Of a DNA stretch of 64,000 nt, positions 1 to 10,657 are shown in pieces. The first letter of the stretch is position 1. Each line of letters opens with the position of its first letter. The DNA comes from Monoraphidium neglectum (taxonomy: Eukaryota; Chlorophyta; Chlorophyceae; Sphaeropleales; Selenastraceae), in assembly GCF_000611645.1 (NCBI RefSeq), contig NW_014013618.1, positions 1 through 64,000 on the forward strand, given 5' to 3'. The position numbers and the translations under genes were made by a program. The notes under the pieces are model-generated. The model saw nothing but the letters and a program-made list of their open reading frames with translations, was not told the DNA's origin and did not search any database.

Positions 1-1811
1 CCCACCCCAACAACCCTGCCGCCCTGCCGCCCTGTCGCTGCAGCCTGGGGACAAGGTGGTGCTGATCAGCGCGTCGTTCGGCGATGACGTGTGGGAGGCC
101 CAGAACTTCGGCCAGATCATGTACGCCATCCGCACTCGCAGCGGCGACGTGTACTTGAAGATCAAGAGGAACTTTGGGGACATGAGCGCGCTGCAGGTGA
201 GGCCTGCGGGCGTGGAGGGAGGGGGGCCTAGGTGCGCAGCACCAGGCACAGCGGTTTCTGGGCGATGTGCAGGTGCAGCAGCTCCGGCCGTGGTGGAAGG
301 GTGGCTCTGAGCTTGTGAGCCGGTAGTGAAGGGCTGATGGCGATGTGGGTGATGCTGCAGCAGCCAGCAGTATGCTCCCGTACCCATCAGGGCTGGCGCG
401 TCTAGGGTGGCCGTCGCTGGTTCTTTTCAGCAGGTGTTTCCAGTGCGAGAGGGGTCTGATGTGTTTAAGAAGTGGAGCTTGCAAAGCAGTGCGTCGGACA
501 CACATGCTCATGTATGCGCCCGCACGATCACACACTCTCACACACCTGCACCTGCGTGCACGATGTTTGTTGGTGTCTGCAATTTTTCACCCCTCCACCC
601 CTCACCTATCCCCCCTCCCCCCGGCCTCTGCCTGTGCCAGGACGAGGACCTGGACGAGGCGGAGAAGAAGTGGAAGAGCGAGAGGCGCGGCGGCAACTAC
701 GGCGCGGGCACCAAGGAGATGCAGGTGCGATGATTGCGCAGCGTGGCACCAGCCGGGCCGAGGGGGACGCGGCCCCTTGCTGAGCCTGGCACGGCCGCCG
801 TTGAGATGGCAACTGGCGGGTGCAGATCAAAATTTTCTCTTCCGCTATAGCGCAATACATTCTCCTACGTGCCTGCATGCTTACAAACGCAAAAACGCCG
901 CATACGTGTGCAGGCGCGCAACTACGTGACGCGCAAGGAGCAGGAGCGCAAGCGCCGCGAGCTGTTTGACGACGCTCTGGACAAGTTCAAGAGCGGCGAC
1001 ATTGCGGTGGGCGGCGGGCCCTCTTTTGGGGGGCAGTGTAAAGGGGCCTGATCGGGTGTGCGTGAAGGGGGGATGCTTTTTGGGGAGACCATTTGGGAGT
1101 GTGCAAGGCGGCATTGGGCCTGGGTGGCAGCATACACAGGAGGTGTGTGCTTGCAGGTAGTTAGGTTCTAGAGCCGACACGGTATTTCAAACGCAGCCCC
1201 TGTCGTCTCACCTCGCCCCTACCCTGACCCCCATGTTCTCCCCCTCCACCACTTCAGGGCGCACTGGTTGACTTTGAGAATGTGGCGTCCCTGGAGCCCC
1301 GCAACTATGTTGGTGACAGCGGCGCGCGCGTGACGCCCGTCATGCCCGTCACCGCCTACAACATCGCCTGCTGCTACAGCATGCTGGGTCAGGTGCGCTC
1401 TGGCCCCGGGGGAGGGGTGTGGTGGGATGTTGTACGTGCTGGCTGGGGTACGGGGCTGCCTGACAACGCCCCACCTGCAGAGTCCAGTTGTGGTGGGAGC
1501 CTCGGGCAGGTACGCGTGCGGAGACATTCCCCGCGCGGTAATCTTCAGATTTCGACCAGCTCAACACACTTGACCCACCTGATCAATCCCCCCTCCTTCC
1601 CCACACACACGACCAGATCGACGAGGGCCTGCGCTCCCTGGAGCAGGCGCTGTCCCTGGGCTACGAGGACTACAGCCAGGTGCGGTCCGACAAGAACCTG
1701 ACCAAGCTGCGTGAGAGCCCCAGGTTTGATGAGGTGCTGAACAAGTACGACGAGCCGGTGATCAACATGGAGGCAGTCAAGGCCACCTTTGGCTGGCTGT
1801 TCAAGAAGTAG
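1..1811 (+). CDS. MET1/TEF30-like photosystem II assembly factor, 3' part (partial)
   Basis: Five exons are visible: 44-196, 641-724, 914-1006, 1258-1392 and 1617-1811 (stop TAG). All introns are phase 0 and GT-AG. The start and earlier exons lie left of the window. The visible 220 residues begin in the end of a PDZ-like domain ([20 protein letters not shown]). They continue through a charged linker ([17 protein letters not shown]) into a TPR-like helical region ([27 protein letters not shown]) and end GWLFKK. This order matches plant MET1 and Chlamydomonas TEF30, peripheral thylakoid proteins that assist PSII supercomplex assembly and repair. The family assignment rests on remembered family features, not a search. 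Intron 1 (197-640) carries CA-rich sequence. Nothing looks broken. Confidence 0.83.
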
Positions 1812-1942
1812 GCCCCCTTCCCCAAGTGTGGGTCGCGTGTGGGCGGCTGCAGCCCTATTTTTGCTGCGCATCTTGAGTGTTTTTTGCAACAGCTGAGAGC
1901 ATCTGTATCGAAGAGCTTTCTTCGCATGACGAGAGTAATAAT

Positions 1943-1947
1943 TGTAA
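1943..1947 (+). terminator. candidate poly(A) signal TGTAA
   Basis: TGTAA, the usual chlorophyte polyadenylation signal, lies 132 bases after the stop codon of the MET1/TEF30-like gene. Confidence 0.5.
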
Positions 1948-2668
1948 ATGGTATCTGCAGCTGAATGTCTGGCTGCATTATCCAAGCAGGTTGTGCGACT
2001 TGCAAAATGGGCTGGCGTGCAGCTGCCACAGCATCAAGCCGCCATTGAGTGGCGTGATGCTGAGCAGCTATGTTGCCAGCTTGGGATGCAGCCGCCTGCC
2101 TTGCTTGGAGGGAGTCAGCATGCGTAATGATAAGGTTGGGCTTGGGGAGGTGCGTGAATGTGCTACACGGCCTGACAGCGTGGGCCGCTGCTGTGGTGTC
2201 CCTCCGCTCATTTTCCGCCGGTGTGGCTCCGCAACCCACTGCGAATGAACGACCAAAGGCACCCGCTGTTTTCACATCCGCATCGATGCAGAGATACATA
2301 TTGACCCATGGAAACACGTAATATATGTCATACAACGATGTTTGGTGCCATTGCTGGCAGCTTCCTCAAGCACGGAGCTCGAATCATCGAAGAGCAGGTT
2401 CATGGCGGCGAAACCACGGGCCTGAGCCAGCTCGTGATACCTTCGTTTCTTTTGTTTCGCGTAAGTTCATGTAATCTATCTCATTTCTGCAACTCCGTCC
2501 TCTGCCACGCAGCTGCAACTCCGACAAATATGCGACACGGCAGCGGGAGGACCTAGCGATGCCAGCAAGGAGTCATTTGGGCATCTAATCGCCAATTAGA
2601 ACGCGTGTAGTTGCTGCCTGTCTACGTGCGCGTCGCCACGTGTGGCGCGCCCCCAGGCGCCAGGCCGC
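1948..2668. other. intergenic region upstream of the PKD-protein gene
   Basis: No credible coding exon was recognised. The stretch is less GC-rich than the flanking exons and presumably holds the promoter and 5' UTR of the gene starting at 2669. Confidence 0.5.
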
Positions 2669-3013
2669 ATGCGCTGTCCTGTCGGCGCGCGCAGCGGCCT
2701 GGCTGCCTGGTCGCTTGCGGCGGCTTTTCTGGTACTAGTTTCTGTGCTACTGGTGGCGGCGCCCGTGGCCAAGGGTCAGACAGTATGGGGCGCGGACAGG
2801 AGCGTCAGAGAGGCATCGCCGTCGCCTGCTGTGGCTGTGGGCACCAGCCGCGGCAGTGCCGTGTCCAACTGGGCAGGGGACACAACAAATGGCAACAGTG
2901 GCAGCAGCAGTGCAGAGCAGTACACAGACAGTTACGAGAACGAAGCAGTAGCTGGCAGCAGCACCAGCAGCAGCAGCAGCAACAGCAGCATCAGCAACAG
3001 CAGCATTGGCGGC

Positions 3014-3107
<94 letters not shown>

Positions 3108-6100
3108 GCAGCGGCGGCGGCAGCCCCATCTCCAGCCCCAGCCCGGCAGCAGGTGCAGGCATCACTGACCAGAACCCGCTGTCTGCGTCTCTGTTGCCGT
3201 CTCCACTGTCCCCAGCAGCTGTAGCAATACCGCCGCCGCCTCCGCCTGCGGCTGTTGCGCGTATTGGCATCCCCAGCAACAACGGCAGCACTGTGGTCCG
3301 CACCCGCAGCGGTGCGCTTGCCTCTGTGACGTTTGATGGCTCCAGCAGCAGCAACGCCGACACATATGACTGGTCCATTTCCGAGATCCGTCCCACTACG
3401 CAGCCCGTCATCCTCAGCCTCCCTGTGCCCCAGCCGGCGTCGTTTGATGTCCTCCTTGGAAGTGGCGAGTTCCTAGTCACGCTGCGGATTGTTGGCGCAT
3501 ACGGCACGCACACGCAGGCGCTGTTGGTGGTGGTGCGGGAAAACCGCATCCCCATTGCCAGCGCCGGCGGGCCGTACACCGGCTACCTCGGGCGGCCAGT
3601 CGTCGTCACTGCCGGCCGCAGCAGCGACGCCGATGGCGACCCTCTCAGCTTCCGGTGGACGCTGGCGCTGGCAGGAGGCAACGGCAAGGTGCTGGCAGAG
3701 GCGTTCACCTCAGAGTGGTCCTTCTTGGTGGCCAGCGTGGGCGAGTACGTGCTGACACTGGAGGTGGGCGACGGCCAGGGCGGAGTCAGCGCGACACAGG
3801 CCGACCTGTTGGTGCTGCCCGCGGCGTACGCGCCACACACGCCGCCCCCTCCGCCGGCGCTGGTGGCAGCCGCGGCCCCAGCCAGCTCCCCATCGCCGCC
3901 CCCACAGCCACCGTCAACGGTCGTGGTCGTCGCAGCCGTCCCCTCGCCGCCGCCACAGCCCCCGCCACGTTTGCCGGCCCCGCCGCCGCCGCCGCCGCCG
4001 CCACTGCCCATACGGTCTCCCAGCCCCGCTGCGTCACCAGCAGCGCCGGCGGTAACTGTGCCCCCAAACACGGTACCGACCAGCACCGCACCGCAGTGCC
4101 TGTTTGACAGGACCACGGGAGCTGGCGTGTACGCGTACGACATCCTGTCAATGCCCTCGCTCACAAACATCAAGGCATGGGCCAGCCAGGAGTGGCGCAA
4201 CTGCACCTCTGGCCCCATCAAGCCCTACGGGTCAGGCGCGGCGCTTGGAAGCAACGGCGCCTCACCTTTGGGCGCCCTGCTCTACGTGTTGGGCGCCAAC
4301 ATCGCGTCACCAGACGCGGTGGTGTCGACGGGCGGCAACAAGACAGGGCTGGTGCTGCTCAACGCGACCGGCAGCACGCAGGCGCCCCTCCGGCCCATCC
4401 TGCTCTACTCCTGGGTGGTGCGGCGCCTGCCAGACGGCCAGCAGGTGGCTGCGGCGGCTGGCAAGGCGACCAGCGTGTGGCTGGCAACGGGAGTGTACGC
4501 CGTCACGCTGACAGTGACAGACCTCGTGGGAGCCGCGGCAAACGCGAGCAAGGTGTTTGCAGTTTGGCCAGTGCCGGTGACGACGGCCGTCATCAGCAGC
4601 CCGGCGGCAGTGGTGATTGCGGCGGACGGCGACGGGACTCAGGTGTGGGTCTTGCAGTCATGGTTGGACACAAGGGTTGGCATTTGGTGTGCAGATCGGG
4701 CCAGTGGGCTGCTCGTGGCTTTGTGACAGCTTTGCATGTGGTGCTCATAAAGCCAAAAGGTTATCGAGTCCGGAGTCATTTGTCGCTGCAGTCGATTCTC
4801 TGTGCAGCACCCCTAGCCTTCTTTGTGTCCGCCCTAGGCTGCCCCAGGCTGCACTCCCATGCACCCCCTTTGACACCCTGCCATTTTGACATTTATACAC
4901 CGCCTTTCGAATACCTGAAACACCAAAATCCTGAACACAGTTTCTGATGTCGGCCAACGGCAGCCTGCCTGCGCCTGGCCGCAACCTCACCTACTTCGCC
5001 TGGCGCGTCACCTCGGTCCCAGACGGACGGGTTGTTGCCAGCGTTATGGGCTACGCCGGCTACCTAAAACTTCCCACGGGCAAGTACACCATTGATCTGG
5101 CGGTCCAAGACAGCAGCGGCGGTAACTCGACAGCCATCAAGCAGTTTGTGGTCGGCACCAGCAGCAACCCCAGCAACCCCAACCCCAACGCAACGGCCGT
5201 CGCGGCGATATCGCTGCCACCACCGTCTGTCCTGGCGGCTTCGGGGTCTGGTCTCACTCGTGTGGCTCTGGACTCAACAGGCTCGTTGCCGGCGGCTGGG
5301 ACCCGCGTGGCCAATGTGTTGTGGGCTGTTGTCAGCATTCCAGGGCGCACGGCAGTCGCCAACACCACTGGGAGTGTCGGCGAAGTCTGGCTGTTCCCTG
5401 GCAACTACCAGGTAAGCAGATTCTCTTTGCACCTCCAGGAGGCGCTGTGCGCATAATCAGCAGAAAGTGGAGTGCTGTGTTGGTGTGAAGGAGCATGGGC
5501 AAAAGGGGTGGTTCTCGATCGGATTGGATGTGTGCCAAGAAAATTGGTGGGTCCAGCACGCTTACGACGGGAGGAGATGGAGGGGAAGCAGTGTTTACAG
5601 GAGAGCCATGATTTAACATCGATTACGCATGCGTAATGAAATCCACCGCTATACAGTCAACTCCTTCCAAATTATGTTTTGACCTCTTGCAGGTGGGCAT
5701 GCTGATCAGCGACACCGCGGGCAACACCGCCACCGCCCGTAAATCTTTCTCTGTCGCGGCCTTCACTGCAGCACCCGAAGACACCTCCCCCTCAGTCGCC
5801 GCGGCGCCCATTTTCAGGGCTGCCTTGGTGTACACTATCAAGGCGGGCGGAAGCTTCTCGATTGAGGGGGCCGCCATGGACCCAGATGGCAGCGTGGTGT
5901 CGTACAAGTGGACCCTCATGGAGGTGGCCACCGGCAAGGTGTTGATGGGGGACGGTGCGCGTGTGGCCGTGCCCTCAGTTGCAGCTGCTGGCGCCTACTC
6001 CCTGCTCATCACCGCCATGGACGGTCAGGGAGGTGCTGCCGAGGCTGCCGCCAAGGTGATTGTCTCTACTGTCACGGGACCGCCGCCGTCGCCCTCACCA

Positions 6101-7777
6101 GCAGCTGTTCAAGCAGCGGTGGTGTCGACGCCGCCGCCCATCTATGGGTCAAAGCTGGCGGTGACCCTGCAGCTGCCAGCCAGATCATTCTTCCAGGGCG
6201 CTGTGATGGAGGTGGACCCCGCCGTCAGTGGCCTGTTTGATCTCAGCAGCGCCAGCTGGCAAGGAGATCTGGCAGCCTCGACCTGCTCGCTCACGCTGGC
6301 CCCTTCAGACGCCCCTGCAGCTGGAGGCGGTGCGACCGTCTTTGGCTGCAGCACGCCGGCTCGGTTTCTGCTGGCCACCCCTGGGTCGTTCAGGCTGACT
6401 CTCAGGGTGGCCAACAAGGCTACTGGCAAGACAGCCAGCACTTCATCAGCCATCGCAGTCACAACCAAGCCCTTTTGGAGTGACTACTACACGGCCGCCT
6501 CGCCGCAGGGCTTTGTGACAGGCCGCTGCGCCACGGCGCAGCTGGTTGGGACCGAGTTTGCGCCGCTGGTGCTGTCGTGCAGCGGGGTGACGCTGCCCGT
6601 CGGCTGGGGGGCCGACGCAGGGCTGGACGTGGCCAAGCAGCAGCTGGCTTTTGCCTGGAAGCTCACCCCGCTGACAGCACGCGCGGCGGCGGCCCACAAG
6701 ACGCCGCTCACACGCTCTTCAACGGGCGGAGGCACGGCCGCGTTTGGGGCAGTTGCGGCAGGGCTCTATTTGGCAGAGGTGGCTGGATTTGCCGGCGGTG
6801 CGGGGGGCGTCAGCACGTCGTCAGTGAACAGTGTCTACTACCTGTCAACGCTGCTGGTGGTGGCGCCAACGGCGGCGCTGGTGCTGGCGGCCCCAAAGCC
6901 CAGCTGTGCGGGGGCGGCTGTTACGCTCACAGCAGCAGCACCCACTGTACTGGCCGGCCAGTCTGCGGCGGCCGCGAGATGGACGGTCGAGTGGCAGGAT
7001 GCAAAAGCGGCGACCGGCAAGGCGCTGATGCTGGCGGGCAGCGGCGCGACCTTCAGCCTGGTGCTGCAGCCAGGGCGGTACTTTGCGACAGCCACGGTGG
7101 ACGTCACCGACAGCGGCGTCGTGCGGCGGCTGGCCGGCAGGGCAACCATCGACGCACGGCCTTGTGTCGCATGCGCCTTGGGGCCCGTGATCTTGCATGC
7201 GGCGGCGGAGTCTTGCACAGCGGCGGCAGCGGACGCTGACAAGCTCCTGGCGGGTCTACCGCCGGCTTGGGTGGGGACGGCTGCCCAGCTCAGCTTTGCG
7301 GCGGGGTCCAACTTGTCGCCAGGGACGCGGGCTCTGACAATAGTTGCACGGTCAGTGGCCACCAACGTCACCGCCAGCTGCACTGTGCAGCAGGTGACGG
7401 TTCGCGACGCCACGCCGCCGGAGGCCAGGCTGCGCAAGGTGGGCGGCGAATGTGCAGCGCCAGCCAACGGCAAGTGGGCGTGCTGGCCCCTCGCGGCCCT
7501 GGCCGACTCGAGTGACACCTGCGGGGCAGTGCAGGTGCAGGCGACGTGTGCGGGCAGCACGGACGCCCGCAACTGCCGGTTGCCCAAGGATGGACGTGTG
7601 TGCATTCGTGCGGCGATGCCAGCAGCAGGCAGGGACAGCACCGTCCTGGGCCTTGACTTGGCCTTCAGGGACGAGGCGGGAAATGCACGCAACGGGACTA
7701 TCAGGGTTCCCGTCACCGTGTACCGCACGGCCAGGGCCGGCTGCAGCCCTCCCACGCTCGCGTCGCCGCCTAGCTGA
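2669..7777 (+). CDS. large secreted PKD-domain protein with Pro-rich spacer and HYR-like C-terminus
   Basis: The model has three exons (2669-4642, 4941-5411, 5693-7777; phase-0 introns) and encodes 1,509 residues. I chose the ATG at 2669 because it opens a signal peptide (hydrophobic residues about 12-33). After that come a Ser-rich stretch and a run of about 16 Gly, then PKD-like beta-sandwich repeats. The clearest reads AGGPYTGYLGRP, SSDADGDPLSFRW, DGQGGVSA. A pherophorin-style spacer of PPPP, SPPPQPP and SPSP follows at about residues 390-470. Further PKD-like repeats (PDGSVVSYKWTL) lead to a Cys-containing HYR-like end (VTVRDATPPEARL). No C-terminal membrane anchor is apparent. The likely role is an extracellular or cell-wall glycoprotein; the ligand is unknown. 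The stop is TGA at 7775-7777. Confidence 0.8.
2935..3122 (+). repeat. AGC/GGC trinucleotide tract coding Ser and Gly runs
   Basis: AGC-rich codons pass into about 16 consecutive GGC codons inside exon 1 of the PKD protein. This is a low-complexity linker and probably length-variable. It also produces spurious poly-Ala and poly-Arg/Gln reading frames in the other phases. Confidence 0.9.
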
Positions 7778-8842
7778 CAGGTTGCAGCTCTTTGGTGGCC
7801 TGATCTGTTTTGCATCAGCACTTGCATTCACACATCCTGCTCACCCTGCGCGCCGCTCTTCTGTCCTCAACTCTACGACTAAATTGCATTGGCCTCTCAA
7901 CGGCATGAATTTGAATCGAATCCACTATCCAACAGCATAGCTGCAGCACGCGCTTGCGCGAGCACAGCCATCCTGATGCTGGCTGAGCGGACTTGATTTG
8001 CGCTCCTGAAACAGGGCGCAGCCTCATTTCCCGCCCTTTGTGGGAGGCAGCGCCGTGCCAGCCGCAAGCATGGCACCCTCAGCATGCAGCATATCCTGTG
8101 AAATGTTTCTGAACCTCGGCCTGGTGGCGGGTGCCGTGATAACGGCACCTTGCAGATGCGTGCCATTGCTGGACCGGGTCTGCTGGGGTGCAATGACTGT
8201 TATAAGTTTGCACCTGCTCCTGGGTTGCCATATTTGGGCCTCAAGGGTGTGTGCCAAGCATATTCACAAGCATACACAGCCAAAGCTGTGCAAGCCTGCT
8301 ATGGGAACGGGGCCACGTGTCTGCAGCCTGTGATGAGCCTGGTCATTCATGCCGCAGCTGCGCCGCAGCCGCTGGGGGCAACACAGAGCAGCCCACCCGT
8401 ATGACCAGCATCTCACATATGCCCGACTGCATTGAATTCGACACACACTCCTGACTGAAACTCTGAAAGCACCAGATCTCTTCACTACTGGTGAGCTTGC
8501 GGGTTATCTTGCTCCTGAAGCTGTGAAGCAGGGAATAGTGCTTGAGTTTGATCTGCTTGTCCGCTCAGAACTGACAAAATGGGGCCGTGGCAAACTCGGC
8601 GCACATCACATTCTGAAAGGTCACTCCGAAGAGCGTCTTTGAACGCACACAAATTTCGTGAAGGGGAAAACAGATGGAATCTACGGATGTGTGTTCCAAG
8701 CCGGAGAAGCCTTGACTCCGCCACTACCGTAACCTCGCTGCCGCTCTCCCCGCCGCTGCCTGTGTGCAGACACCAAACGCACACGACGAGGGGCGCAGGC
8801 AAAAAAGACGCACGGCAACCGTTGCAAGTGCAGGCAGCAGCC
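7778..8842. other. intergenic region
   Basis: This holds the 3' UTR of the PKD gene and the upstream region of the next secreted protein. No TGTAA close to the PKD stop and no convincing exon were found. Confidence 0.5.
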
Positions 8843-9574
8843 ATGCGAACTGGCACGTCAACACGCGGCCGTAGAGCACGCGCCATCGCACTGGTGCTGC
8901 TGCTGGCGGCCGTCGCGCCTGGATCCCTGGCGCAGCCTGTCAGCACCGTTGCAACAGCACTGGCAGCAGGTGGTGGCCCCAGCTTTGCCGGCTCTAGCTC
9001 CTCATCCTCTTCTTTCGCCTCAGCTTCCTCCGCCATGTCGACGCTTAGCGGCGGCGGCAACGGCGGCGGGGGCGGCCCCAGCGGCGAGTGCCAGACCGTC
9101 ACGCAGACGAGCAGCAGCAGCTGTGCCAGTGGTAACTGCTGCGAGGTGAAGCAGCGTGTCACGCTCTGCCCCAAGCACACAAGCGCGCTGGCCTCCATCA
9201 ACGGCAACGTTGGCTCCTGCTGCGTTGTGCTGGCCAGCAAGGCAAACGGCGCGCCCACAGCCTTCTGCGCAGCGCCGACCACCAAGGGCGGCTCACAACT
9301 CTTCCCCAGCGGCGTGGCCGTCACGCTGCTGCCAGACTGCAGCAGCACGCCTGCGGGCTCCGCGGGATCCCTCACCTGCACGGCATTCTTTGCCAAGCTG
9401 CCGCGTGGCTACACGCTGCCGCCCACGCGCGCCAACCTGGCCATCGGCGCGGGCGTGGCGCCCTGGACGGGCGAGCTGCCGCCGTGCGGCAATGGCGGCT
9501 ACAGGGGCTTCAGACAGACGGCCGTCGTGGACAAGGCGGGAGCAATCACCTTTACCTCCAAATGCATTGCCTGA
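8843..9574 (+). CDS. small secreted 12-cysteine protein, unrecognised family
   Basis: A single-exon frame of 243 residues. The ATG at 8843 was chosen because it immediately precedes a signal peptide (IALVLLLAAVAPGSLAQ). The upstream in-frame ATG at 8579 would bury that peptide. A Ser/Gly linker follows (SSSSSSSFASASS, GGGNGGGGG). A globular part from about residue 75 carries all 12 cysteines, including CC pairs in SGNCCEVK and GSCCVVL, and ends SKCIA. The pairs suggest disulfide bonds. I recognise no family; pherophorin-like domains were considered but the Cys spacing does not match. It sits 1.1 kb after another secreted-protein gene on the same strand, so an extracellular-matrix role is possible but is inference only. 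Confidence 0.7.
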   Translation: MRTGTSTRGRRARAIALVLLLAAVAPGSLAQPVSTVATALAAGGGPSFAGSSSSSSSFASASSAMSTLSGGGNGGGGGPSGECQTVTQTSSSSCASGNCCEVKQRVTLCPKHTSALASINGNVGSCCVVLASKANGAPTAFCAAPTTKGGSQLFPSGVAVTLLPDCSSTPAGSAGSLTCTAFFAKLPRGYTLPPTRANLAIGAGVAPWTGELPPCGNGGYRGFRQTAVVDKAGAITFTSKCIA

Positions 9575-9602
9575 CACTACTACTTTTGACTCATGAGTAT
9601 GT

Positions 9603-9604
<2 letters not shown>

Positions 9605-9638
<34 letters not shown>

Positions 9639-9666
9639 GTACGTAAGTATGTTCGTGCGTCCATGC

Positions 9667-9713
<47 letters not shown>

Positions 9714-9728
9714 TGGGGGTGTGTGTGT
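9605..9728. repeat. (GT)n microsatellites
   Basis: Two long GT tracts (9605-9635 and about 9671-9728) separated by a short GTAC-containing spacer start 30 bases after the stop codon of the 12-Cys protein. Confidence 0.95.
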
Positions 9729-10657
9729 CAGTGAGAGCGCGCTCTCTGTCGTGCGGAGCTTTGACCGGCAGCAGGGCATGTATTAATCGCCACACAACTT
9801 GCCCCCTGCAATGCAGTTGGTAGCGGCAGGCTGTCCGCGGCCAAGTGAGCCGACCAATCTGGCCATGTTGTGCTGCAATGGACTGGCATTCTACTACGCC
9901 GCGCTCAGCGCACAGCCGGAGCAGGCGTCGCTGGCGTTGTGGCAGCTGCGTGATAAACTCATGTTGAAGCCATTGCTATTGGGCAATTTTCCTGTTTATG
10001 CACGTTTGAAGCTGGCACGTTTGAAGCTGGCATGAGCGGCTCCTTGTTCAGCGAGCAAACACCACATTTTTCTCCAAGCAGCCCATGTCTGTTCACTGGC
10101 ATGGCAAATGACTCAACTGCCCACTGAACGGTGTGCTTCGCCCTGCTGCCTCTGGGTGTGCTGTAACATGCACATGCCGGTTGACGCACACATCATTGCT
10201 GATTCGGCGCACGTGTCATCACTGATTTGTCCCATGTCCTTTTGCAGGGTCACAGCAAGTAATAATCATGCTCCATGCCTGCCGTCCTGTCCCCCCCCCC
10301 CGTATTAGGTGCCCATGCAAGCATTCCTAGGGCCAGTGGCGGCAGGCTGCCTATTAATGCTTGACAGGACTGCACTGTCCCTCAACGTCCCAAAAGGCGG
10401 CGGTCTGACAGTTGCCATTAAGTCCGAAATAGAGCAGCACAGGGATGAATGTGCTGTTACTCATCAACATACCGGTTCCCAAACCCCGCCAGGCATGCGC
10501 TTGCGCACAGAGAGCGAGTGTGGGCTCACAAGCCATTACTCTGTCTAAGGAGGGAGTGCAGCCGGAAGCCCGGCACACACACCCGCGCAGCCTTGGCAGG
10601 TCGGGACTTCGCAAGCCAGGCCGCCGCCGCGCGCCTTGGCTGCTGTCACCCAACGCT
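9729..10657. other. intergenic region between convergent genes
   Basis: No recognisable exon. It contains a perfect 15-bp tandem duplication at about 10001-10030 and a poly(C) run near 10291-10300. A TGTAA at 10162-10166 could end a long 3' UTR of the 12-Cys gene. Confidence 0.45.

Noticed and set aside
2611..3224. Overlapping frames coding poly-Gln/Arg and poly-Ala
   Set aside because: They are other phases of the AGC/GGC tract inside the PKD-protein exon, whose own frame has a signal peptide and domains.
9591..9795. His/Thr repeat frames
   Set aside because: They are translations of the GT/CA microsatellite after the 12-Cys gene.
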